A stretch of DNA of 38,697 nt from Yoonia sp. Lineage in GTDB: Bacteria > Pseudomonadota > Alphaproteobacteria > Rhodobacterales > Rhodobacteraceae. A model generated the notes under the pieces. That model had not been told where the DNA came from. It ran no database searches and was given only the letters and a program-made list of their open reading frames with translations. Numbering within the stretch: the stretch's first letter is position 1; the number at the start of each line of letters is the position of its first letter. The stretch lies in contig NZ_JANQTS010000106.1 in the NCBI RefSeq assembly GCF_030731595.1, forward strand, positions 42,348 through 81,044. The letters are read 5' to 3'. Shown here piece after piece: positions 32,656-38,697 of this stretch. A program made the position numbers and the translations under genes.

Positions 32656-34035
32656 ATGGCCCCAAAATTTGGCACTAGCGGCCTGCGTGGTCTCGTGACT
32701 GAACTGACGCAAGCGTGTGTATCAAACTATGTGCATGCATTTGCTGCGTCTTGCGACACAGGTGCCGGTCTTTTTGTGGGTCATGATTTACGTGCGTCGT
32801 CGCCGGATCTGGCCAAATCTGTGGCCCGGGCCGCCGCGGAGGTAGGCGTTCGGGTTTTCCATTGTGGGCCCATTCCGACCCCTGCGCTTGCGCTTGCTGC
32901 GATAGAGGCCGGTGCAGGTGCGATCATGGTCACAGGCAGTCACATTCCGGCGGATCGGAACGGGCTAAAGTTTTACACCCCGCAAGGCGAGATCACGAAA
33001 GACGAAGAGGGCGCGATCACCGGGGCCTTGGGCGCACCGCAGATGCGGGCTTCTCCGGCAGAAATCATTGACTTGCCGACGGCCGCCGCCGCCTATCATG
33101 CCCGCTATGCCAATGCTTTTCGCAATGCGCTGGATGGCAAATCTATTGGTGTGTACCAGCACAGCGCGGTGGGGCGCGATACTTTGTCTACCTTGCTGCA
33201 AGACCTTGGGGCGACGGTCATTCCTCTGGGTCGGTCCGATGTCTTTGTTCCAGTCGATACAGAGGCCGTATCGGATGGCGTGCGGCAGCAGCTCCGGAGT
33301 TGGGCGCAAGCCCATGACCTGACCGCCATCGTCTCTACCGATGCAGATGGGGATAGGCCGCTTATGACGGATCAACACGGCGATATCGTGCCCGGCGATA
33401 TTCTGGGCCAGATCACCGCAGCGGTGCTTGGTGCTGATACGGTCGTCACACCCGTTTCCTCGAATTCTGGCGTTGGCCTATCCGGATGTTTTGAGAATGT
33501 CTTGAGAACGCAGATCGGGTCACCCTATGTGATTGCCGGGATGCAGGCGGCAAAGGGCTGTGTCGTTGGTTATGAGGCAAACGGTGGCTTTCTGCTCGGA
33601 TTTGCCGCCAAGGGTCCAACGGCTCCGCTGCCTGCGCTGATGACCCGCGATGCTTTGCTGCCACTTCTTTGCGTCCTGACCAAAGCCGCCAAAACCGATG
33701 TCGCTTCTCTGGTCGCGGCAGAGCCTGCGCGCTTTACCGTTGCGGATCGGCTGCAAGACATCGATGCGGCACAGTCGGGGCCTTTTATCGCCGCTTTGCG
33801 CCAAGACTCCAGCGCCCGATCCGCGTTTCTGGAACAACTCGATGGCAAATGTGTCGCAGTAGACGAGACCGACGGGCTGCGAATGACGTTGCATGATGCG
33901 CGTATCGTTCATCTGCGTCCATCAGGGAATGCGCCCGAGCTTCGGATTTACGTGGAGGCTGGTTCACCCGCCATTGCGCATACGACTTTGGCCAACGGCC
34001 TTGATGCTTTACGAGCCAATCTAGGATTATCTTGA
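32656..34035 (+). CDS. Phosphomannomutase / phosphoglucomutase family protein
   Basis: A 459-residue alpha-D-phosphohexomutase that should interconvert mannose-6-P and mannose-1-P, feeding GDP-mannose. All four family motifs are present: FGTSGLRG at the N-terminus, the phosphoserine loop TGSHIPADRNG (about 92-102, where most relatives have TGSHNP), the metal loop DADGDRP (about 236-242), the sugar loop EANGG, and the phosphate loop RPSGNAPELRIYVEA near the end. ATG 32656 with GGAG upstream is chosen over an upstream ATG at 32626. Together with gmd and fcl it outlines a route to GDP-fucose, although mannose-1-P guanylyltransferase (ManC) is not in view. Substrate preference between mannose and glucose is not certain. 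Confidence 0.9.
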   Translation: MAPKFGTSGLRGLVTELTQACVSNYVHAFAASCDTGAGLFVGHDLRASSPDLAKSVARAAAEVGVRVFHCGPIPTPALALAAIEAGAGAIMVTGSHIPADRNGLKFYTPQGEITKDEEGAITGALGAPQMRASPAEIIDLPTAAAAYHARYANAFRNALDGKSIGVYQHSAVGRDTLSTLLQDLGATVIPLGRSDVFVPVDTEAVSDGVRQQLRSWAQAHDLTAIVSTDADGDRPLMTDQHGDIVPGDILGQITAAVLGADTVVTPVSSNSGVGLSGCFENVLRTQIGSPYVIAGMQAAKGCVVGYEANGGFLLGFAAKGPTAPLPALMTRDALLPLLCVLTKAAKTDVASLVAAEPARFTVADRLQDIDAAQSGPFIAALRQDSSARSAFLEQLDGKCVAVDETDGLRMTLHDARIVHLRPSGNAPELRIYVEAGSPAIAHTTLANGLDALRANLGLS

Positions 34036-34271
34036 AGAAGTTAAACTTTGTGACAAAGCGCACAGAAAAGTCTGTCGCAGTCCGGTAGACGAAATCTCGG
34101 GGAAGTACTGAGTTGTGACGGTTAACGATTTGTCTTCAGTGCACTCTGTGCTTGATGGCGCAGGGTGCATTTAATCAGTTTGGGTGATGTATCGGCCAGT
34201 ATTCGTAAGCGGCCAATCACCGCGTGCAATCTATCATTGCACCCGGTGCATGAGCCGTGCTCTAGCCAAGT
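34036..34271. other. Non-coding convergent region with several GTGCA/TGCAC motifs
   Basis: A 236-bp spacer between the convergent phosphomannomutase and fcl genes. It has a 13-bp odd palindrome CTTTGTGACAAAG (34046-34058), an 8-bp palindrome AGTGCACT (34138-34145), and a hairpin GTGCAAT (34224-34230) with ATTGCAC (34236-34242). Further TGCA words lie at about 34167 and 34248. None is followed by a T-run, so these are not standard terminators. No gene is evident. Confidence 0.45.
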
Positions 34272-35240
34272 TCACGAGGCGCGCAAGCTGCGCCCTGCCG
34301 CGCGTTCGGCGCAATACCACGCATAGGTTTCTGCAAGGCCGTCGCAGAGTGAAATGCGCGGGGTCCAGCCAAGCCGGGTCGTTGCTCTGGTATCAAGCAA
34401 TTTGCGTGGGGTGCCGTCTGGCATTGACGGATCGGTGCGTGTTTCACCTTGAAACCCTGTGACTTTGGCGATCATTTGCGCCACTTCCAGAATCGCGATG
34501 TCTTTGCCTGTCCCGACATTAAGATGGCTTTGCTCCGGCGTGGTTGCGGCCGCATAGTCCCGGTATGGCAGCGCCATGGTAAACAGCACCGCCTCCGCCA
34601 GGTCGTCCACATGCAGAAATTCGCGGCGCGGGGTGCCTGTCCCCCAGATGGTGACAGTCTTTTGGCCGCTGCGCGCAGCGGCGTCATAACGGTGCAACAG
34701 TCCGGGTAGGACATGGGAATTTTCAGGGTGGAAATTATCGCCCGGCCCATAAAGATTGGTTGGCATCAGCGATCTGTAGTCGCGGCCAAACTGCCGATTG
34801 TAGCTTTCGCACAGTTTGATCGCTGCAATCTTGGCGATGGCATAGGGCGCATTAGTCGGCTCGAGCGGTCCGCTGAGCAAAGCGCTTTCCGGGATCGGTT
34901 GCGGTGCATCGCGGGGATAGATGCAAGAAGATCCCAGCTGGATCAGGCGCTGCACACCCGCGCCGTGCGCCTGTTGGATCAGATTGGTAGCGATCAAGAG
35001 ATTGTCGGACAGAAAGCTGGCGGGCTGGCGGTCATTGGCCAGGATACCGCCCACTTTTGCCGCGGCGATGATGACCATATCCGGCCGCTTGGCCTGCATA
35101 AAGTCCCGTACCGCCGCTTGATTTGTCAGATCAAGCTCTGCCCGCGTTGCTGTAATAATGTCCTGCCCGCCCTTGATGATCAGCTTGCGCAGGATTGCAC
35201 TGCCTACCATGCCGCGATGTCCTGCCAGATAAATCCGCAT
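34272..35240 (-). CDS. fcl: GDP-L-fucose synthase
   Basis: A 322-residue epimerase/reductase of the extended SDR family that turns GDP-4-keto-6-deoxymannose into GDP-L-fucose using NADPH. The N-terminal cofactor loop AGHRGMVGSA lies at 6-15. The Ser region QLGSSCIYP and the Tyr/Lys pair in APYAIAK are as expected, and NLYGPGDNFHPENSHVLPGLLHR is a strong family signature. The frame is open to 35339, but ATG 35240 is correct for the family and sits two bases after the gmd stop (TAG, CC, ATG), so the two are one operon. Full-length. Confidence 0.96.
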   Translation of the reverse strand: MRIYLAGHRGMVGSAILRKLIIKGGQDIITATRAELDLTNQAAVRDFMQAKRPDMVIIAAAKVGGILANDRQPASFLSDNLLIATNLIQQAHGAGVQRLIQLGSSCIYPRDAPQPIPESALLSGPLEPTNAPYAIAKIAAIKLCESYNRQFGRDYRSLMPTNLYGPGDNFHPENSHVLPGLLHRYDAAARSGQKTVTIWGTGTPRREFLHVDDLAEAVLFTMALPYRDYAAATTPEQSHLNVGTGKDIAILEVAQMIAKVTGFQGETRTDPSMPDGTPRKLLDTRATTRLGWTPRISLCDGLAETYAWYCAERAAGRSLRAS

Positions 35241-35242
35241 GG

Positions 35243-36364
35243 CTAGGCCTCGACCGCGACGGGCGTGTCCATGCCGTGCCTTTTCAAAAGGGCGTGCCGC
35301 TGCGCGATCTTGACGTCTTCGCCGACCATTTCGGCGCACATCTGTTGGGGCGTGATTTTCGGGATCCAGCCAAGCTGCGCCTTGGCTTTCGAAGGATCGC
35401 CCAGCAGCGTTTCAACCTCGGCAGGTCGGAAATAGCGCGGGTCGACGCGCATCACCACATCGCCAACCCGGACATTGGGCGCGCGATTGTGATTGACGGC
35501 TGTCACGGTCGCAACTTCGCGCAGGTCGGTCCCGCTGAATTCCAGCGTCATGCCCAGTTCTGCGGCGGTCCATGTGATGAAGTCACGCACGGAATGCTGT
35601 ACGCCAGTTGCGATCACATAATCCTCTGGCCGGTCCTGTTGCAGCATGAGCCATTGCATCTGCACATAGTCTTTGGCGTGCCCCCAATCACGTAGCGCGT
35701 CGATATTGCCCAGATAAAGGCAGTCTTGCAGGCCCAAGGCCACGTGGGCCAACCCGCGCGTGATCTTGCGGGTGACAAAGGTTTCGCCGCGCCTTGGGCT
35801 TTCGTGGTTAAACAGAATACCGTTGCAGGCGAACATCCCGTAAGCCTCGCGGTAGTTCACGCAGGTCCAATAGGCATAGAGTTTGGCCACCGCATAAGGA
35901 CTGCGCGGGTGAAAGGGCGTGGATTCGGTCTGTGGGGTCTGGCGCACCTGCCCGTAAAGTTCCGATGTCGATGCCTGATAAAAGCGCGTTTTGCCCTCCA
36001 GCTTCAGGAACCGGATCGCTTCGAGCAACCGCAAGGTCCCGAGCGCATCGACATCTGCGGTGTATTCGGGCGCTTCAAAACTCACGGCGACATGGGATTG
36101 GGCACCAAGGTTGTAAACTTCGTCCGGCTGCACCTCTGACATGATCCGAGTCAGGTTCGAGCTGTCGGTAAGATCACCGTAGTGCAGCTGAAAGCGGGCA
36201 TTATCGGTGTGCGGATCTTGATAGATGTGGTCGATCCGTTCCGTGTTCAGCGAGGAAGAGCGGCGCTTGATCCCATGGACCTCATAGCCTTTTTGGAGCA
36301 GAAGTTCGGCCAGATAAGACCCGTCCTGCCCGGTTACTCCGGTAATTAGCGCACGTTTCGTCAT
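35243..36364 (-). CDS. gmd: GDP-mannose 4,6-dehydratase
   Basis: A 373-residue extended SDR enzyme that converts GDP-D-mannose to GDP-4-keto-6-deoxy-D-mannose. The N-terminal loop is [12 protein letters not shown] (9-20). The catalytic Thr/Ser and Glu lie in QASTSELYG, the Tyr-x3-Lys pair in YAVAK, and [24 protein letters not shown] sequence (here with GILFNHE) is diagnostic. [13 protein letters not shown] and [14 protein letters not shown] follow as in typical Gmd. The first gene of the gmd-fcl operon. Its upstream region holds two TTAACCA boxes at 36394 and 36430. Confidence 0.97.
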   Translation of the reverse strand: MTKRALITGVTGQDGSYLAELLLQKGYEVHGIKRRSSSLNTERIDHIYQDPHTDNARFQLHYGDLTDSSNLTRIMSEVQPDEVYNLGAQSHVAVSFEAPEYTADVDALGTLRLLEAIRFLKLEGKTRFYQASTSELYGQVRQTPQTESTPFHPRSPYAVAKLYAYWTCVNYREAYGMFACNGILFNHESPRRGETFVTRKITRGLAHVALGLQDCLYLGNIDALRDWGHAKDYVQMQWLMLQQDRPEDYVIATGVQHSVRDFITWTAAELGMTLEFSGTDLREVATVTAVNHNRAPNVRVGDVVMRVDPRYFRPAEVETLLGDPSKAKAQLGWIPKITPQQMCAEMVGEDVKIAQRHALLKRHGMDTPVAVEA

Positions 36365-36393
36365 CAGCCCTCACGCAATTCATCAATCTGTCG

Positions 36394-36437
36394 TTAACCA
36401 CTTCTGCGCTACGAGGTCTTAAGGATGGGTTAACCAT
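36394..36437. promoter_or_regulatory. Paired TTAACCA boxes, possible CtrA sites
   Basis: TTAACCAC (36394-36401) and TTAACCAT (36430-36437) lie 36 bases apart, start to start, between the divergent gmd and DUF2793 genes. TTAACCAT is an 8-mer reported as a CtrA-type motif in Alphaproteobacteria (from memory). Sequence match only, with no expression evidence. Confidence 0.4.
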
Positions 36438-36518
36438 CGGACGGTCCTGCAAGAGAGCGTTGAGGATGATGCGGGAATACTGCGCGTGATTTCACTTTTT
36501 GCGGAAGGCGCGAAACCG

Positions 36519-36878
36519 ATGCCAGATCAGACCCCGAATTTGTCTTTACCTTTCATCATGCCCTCGCAGGCACAAAAGCACGTGACCCATAATGAGGCGA
36601 TAGAACTGCTTGATACGATCGTGCAGCTCGCGCTTGAAGACACAGGGGCCAATACCCCGCCGGGATCGCCTGTCGAAGGGCAGGCCTGGGCGCTGGGCGC
36701 GTCACCTTTGGGTGCCTGGTCTGGCCAAGGCGGCAGGATCGCCACTTTCAGTGGGGGTGGTTGGCTTTTCGTGACGCCGCGCACTGGTTGGTTGGCCTGG
36801 GTCAAAGACGTAGAAGAGCTGCGGGTGATGAACGCTGGCGCATGGGTGACTTTGGCTGCGACAAATAGTCTGCCCTGA
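36519..36878 (+). CDS. DUF2793 domain-containing protein
   Basis: A 119-residue protein. LSLPFIMPSQAQKHVTHNEAIELLDTIVQLAL is the DUF2793 start, and GSPVEGQAWALG, GAWSGQGGRIATFSGGGWLFVTPRTGWLAWV continues the pattern of short beta-strand units. DUF2793 occurs in prophage and gene-transfer-agent-associated proteins of Rhodobacterales, often with a longer C-terminal part (from memory). Here only the conserved module remains. No signal peptide is visible. ATG 36519 is preferred, with GGAAGG about 11 bases upstream. A GTG at 36486 is possible. It is divergent from gmd. A capsule-binding or surface-glycan-recognising role is a guess from domain company and position. Confidence 0.85.
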   Translation: MPDQTPNLSLPFIMPSQAQKHVTHNEAIELLDTIVQLALEDTGANTPPGSPVEGQAWALGASPLGAWSGQGGRIATFSGGGWLFVTPRTGWLAWVKDVEELRVMNAGAWVTLAATNSLP

Positions 36879-37293
36879 CAAGAGAATCGGTCTTCGGCAC
36901 TGTCGGAGGCGTCAGATCGTTCTGTTTTGGGCACTGTTTCGGGCCCGTCATCCATGGTTCAGCGTCTTCGCCAGCCGATGTAACGAATGAACCAACTTTT
37001 TATTCAAGGCACGTGTCCGGTCAGGTCGCGTGCTTTTTTCGTTTATGGTCCAAAAAGTGGCGAAAACTGCGTCGTTTTTCGGTTAAACCACTGTTCATTT
37101 CACACCTTCACCCCATATGCGCTCTTGAACAGCGGAATCTGCTCGTAGGGTGCTTGCGACACCATGGGACGTCTGCTACATGGCGCAGGATTTTGACGCT
37201 TTCGTGTAAACGGGGGCCAAACAAGCTGCCCCTTTGCTGCCCCATCACTCTGGGGTCTGGTAAAGCTGGGCCCAAGACATCGGAAGGGTGGAC
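36879..37293. other. Leader region of the ATP synthase operon
   Basis: 415 bp with no credible gene. A 53-codon frame starting near 36988 lacks a Shine-Dalgarno and has poor composition. It should contain the atp promoter. One weak candidate is TTGCGA (37154-37159), 17 bases, TACATG (37177-37182). A hairpin with a T-run lies at 37009-37039. Confidence 0.45.
37009..37039 (+). terminator. Possible intrinsic terminator upstream of atpH
   Basis: GCACG (37009-37013) and CGTGC (37029-37033) form a 5-bp stem with a 15-base loop, followed by six T. It lies 130 bp past the DUF2793 stop and could end that transcript. The stem is short. Confidence 0.45.
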
Positions 37294-37854
37294 GTGTCCG
37301 AAACTGCTGGTATCTCCACAGGCATCGCGCAGCGCTATGCGACAGCGGTGTTTGACCTTGCCAAAGAAGGCAAGGCCATTAAAGCACTCGAAGCGGATGT
37401 TGCCGCTTTGGACGCCGCAATGACTGAAAGCGCCGATCTGCGCACACTGCTGACTTCTCCGCTTTACAGCCGGGACGAGCAGGCATCAGCCATCGCTGCA
37501 ATTGCGAAGAAAATGAAACTCTCGGACACCACGAGCAATCTGTTGTCCCTGATGGCCGCCAAGCGCCGTTTGTTTGTGATGCCGCAACTTCTTGCGGTCT
37601 TGCAGGAACGTCTGGCCGAAGAGCGCGGCGAAGTGACGGCTGAAGTCACGACTGCCAAGGCTTTGACCAAGGCGCAGGCTGACAAGCTTGCAAAAACACT
37701 CAAGGCTCAAGTGGGCAAAACGATTACCATCAAAGAAACCGTCGATGCCTCCATCATCGGCGGTCTTATTGTAAAAGTGGGCTCGAAGATGATCGACACG
37801 TCGATTGCCTCCAAGCTCAACGCACTCCAGAACAAAATGAAAGAGGTCGGATAA
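37294..37854 (+). CDS. atpH: F0F1 ATP synthase subunit delta
   Basis: A 186-residue stalk subunit linking F1 to F0. The N-terminal helical domain starts [20 protein letters not shown]. The conserved C-terminal segment [36 protein letters not shown] is diagnostic of the delta/OSCP family. GTG 37294 is chosen because GGAAGGG lies five bases upstream. An earlier GTG at 37288 overlaps that site. The stop overlaps atpA as TAATG. First gene of the F1 operon in the usual alphaproteobacterial order atpH-A-G-D-C. Confidence 0.97.
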   Translation: MSETAGISTGIAQRYATAVFDLAKEGKAIKALEADVAALDAAMTESADLRTLLTSPLYSRDEQASAIAAIAKKMKLSDTTSNLLSLMAAKRRLFVMPQLLAVLQERLAEERGEVTAEVTTAKALTKAQADKLAKTLKAQVGKTITIKETVDASIIGGLIVKVGSKMIDTSIASKLNALQNKMKEVG

Positions 37855-38697
37855 TGGCGATCCAAGCGTCTGAAATTTCTGCGATCCTGAAGGACCAGAT
37901 CAAAAACTTTGGTCAAGATGCCGAAGTGGCCGAGGTTGGCCGCGTATTGAGCGTTGGCGACGGTATTGCCCGTGTTTACGGCCTTGATAACGTTCAGGCT
38001 GGTGAAATGGTCGAATTCCCCGGTGGTATCCGCGGGATGGCTCTGAACCTTGAAGCCGACAACGTCGGTGTGGTTATCTTCGGCTCCGACCGCGACATCA
38101 AAGAAGGTGACGTTGTTAAGCGCACCAAGTCCATCGTGGACGTCCCTGTTGGTGACGAATTGCTGGGTCGCGTCGTTGACGGCCTTGGCAACCCGCTGGA
38201 CGGCAAAGGCCCGATCAACACAAAGAAGCGCGCTGTTGCCGACAGTAAGGCACCGGGCATCATCCCGCGCAAATCGGTTCACGAACCGATGGCGACCGGT
38301 CTGAAATCCGTTGACGCGATGATCCCGATTGGCCGTGGCCAGCGCGAATTGATCATCGGTGACCGCCAGACAGGTAAAACTGCTGTGGCGCTGGACACGA
38401 TCCTGAACCAGAAATCCTACAACGATGCAGCGACCACCGAGTATGACAAACTGTACTGCGTTTACGTCGCTGTCGGCCAGAAGCGTTCGACTGTTGCGCA
38501 ATTGGTGAAGAAGCTCGAAGAATCTGGCGCGATCGAATACACGATCGTTGTTGCTGCGACCGCTTCCGATCCTGCGCCAATGCAGTTCCTTGCACCTTAT
38601 GCTGCAACTGCGATGGCAGAACACTTCCGCGACAACGGCCGCCACGCGCTGATCATCTATGATGACCTGTCCAAGCAGGCTGTGTCTTATCGCCAGA
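37854..38697 (+). CDS. atpA: F0F1 ATP synthase subunit alpha (partial)
   Basis: The first 281 codons of the alpha subunit. The gene runs off the right edge. The beta-barrel domain (about 1-95) carries [16 protein letters not shown] and [11 protein letters not shown]. The nucleotide-binding domain starts with [14 protein letters not shown] and has the P-loop GDRQTGKT at 169-176, [11 protein letters not shown], and [17 protein letters not shown] at the edge. The ATG at 37854 overlaps the atpH stop by one base, so translation is coupled. The codon pattern differs from its neighbours in favouring a small set of codons, as expected for a highly expressed gene. Confidence 0.98.
   Translation, partial: MAIQASEISAILKDQIKNFGQDAEVAEVGRVLSVGDGIARVYGLDNVQAGEMVEFPGGIRGMALNLEADNVGVVIFGSDRDIKEGDVVKRTKSIVDVPVGDELLGRVVDGLGNPLDGKGPINTKKRAVADSKAPGIIPRKSVHEPMATGLKSVDAMIPIGRGQRELIIGDRQTGKTAVALDTILNQKSYNDAATTEYDKLYCVYVAVGQKRSTVAQLVKKLEESGAIEYTIVVAATASDPAPMQFLAPYAATAMAEHFRDNGRHALIIYDDLSKQAVSYRQ

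Noticed and set aside
34224..34242. LuxR/TraR-type box
   Set aside because: The arms GTGCA and TGCAC match tra-box arms, but the spacing is 9 instead of 4 bases and no promoter is expected between convergent genes.
36519..36878. Prophage remnant
   Set aside because: DUF2793 occurs in phage-like proteins, but no integrase, terminase, portal or attachment repeat is nearby, so a prophage call is not supported.
36988..37149. 53-codon frame in the atp leader
   Set aside because: No Shine-Dalgarno, odd Cys/Phe-rich composition, and it spans a likely terminator hairpin.
37707..38645. 312-codon leftward open frame
   Set aside because: Antisense to atpA, a highly constrained gene. No ribosome site or recognisable protein.
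1..38697. tRNA, rRNA, transposase or integrase genes
   Set aside because: The intergenic stretches were read for cloverleaf-like arms, T-loop GTTCRA words with CCA ends, and transposase motifs. Nothing convincing was found.

Overview
The window looks like chromosomal DNA of a marine Rhodobacterales bacterium (Roseobacter group). Four things point there: an RpoE-ChrR sigma/anti-sigma pair divergent from its five-gene partner operon, a run of rsmB, heparinase-like, purH, lspA, DUF3035 and paired M16 peptidase genes, a DUF1674 protein, and an atpH-atpA start. The DNA is moderately GC-rich and densely coded. I saw no rRNA, tRNA, CRISPR array, transposase or phage structural module. The species cannot be named from sequence alone.

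Layout. (1) 1-5.9 kb: the truncated start of a membrane-anchored RTX calcium-binding protein, a DUF1643 gene coupled to truB, an MFS transporter, recQ, and a small secreted protein with its own terminator. (2) 6.3-10 kb: a three-gene operon (histidine phosphatase, glutathione S-transferase, saccharopine dehydrogenase), then DUF3775, an unlisted 58-residue basic protein, and a Hint-like protein that lacks the usual nucleophilic cysteine. (3) 10.3-16.4 kb: the singlet-oxygen response locus. rpoE-chrR reads rightward. A flavin oxidoreductase, DUF1365, MFS, DUF3833 and SDR operon reads leftward. Two TGATCC-type sigma-E promoters lie back to back between them. (4) 16.4-28.8 kb: leftward housekeeping genes, namely SDR, rmuC and mutL, then two M16 peptidases, a DUF3035 lipoprotein, lspA, purH, a heparinase II/III-like protein and rsmB. 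(5) 28.8-36.9 kb: surface and polysaccharide functions, with a DUF1674 protein, a Wza-like export lipoprotein, a large RTX protein, a phosphomannomutase, gmd and fcl for GDP-L-fucose, and a DUF2793 protein. (6) 37.3 kb to the end: atpH and the first 281 codons of atpA.

How the genes fit together. The RpoE-ChrR block is a self-contained stress circuit. ChrR keeps both zinc sites known from Rhodobacter sphaeroides, and both transcription units carry the same promoter type. In R. sphaeroides the corresponding genes are tied to the singlet-oxygen response and, in part, to furan fatty acid synthesis (recalled from the literature). The phosphomannomutase, gmd and fcl supply GDP-mannose precursors and GDP-fucose for a surface glycan. 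The export lipoprotein and RTX protein next to them suggest a cell-surface theme, but no glycosyltransferase, polymerase or type I secretion ABC transporter is in view.

Nothing here is clearly an undescribed large system. The best leads are the Cys-less Hint protein with its small neighbour, the uncharacterised members of the sigma-E operon, the two RTX architectures, and CtrA-like boxes between gmd and the DUF2793 gene.
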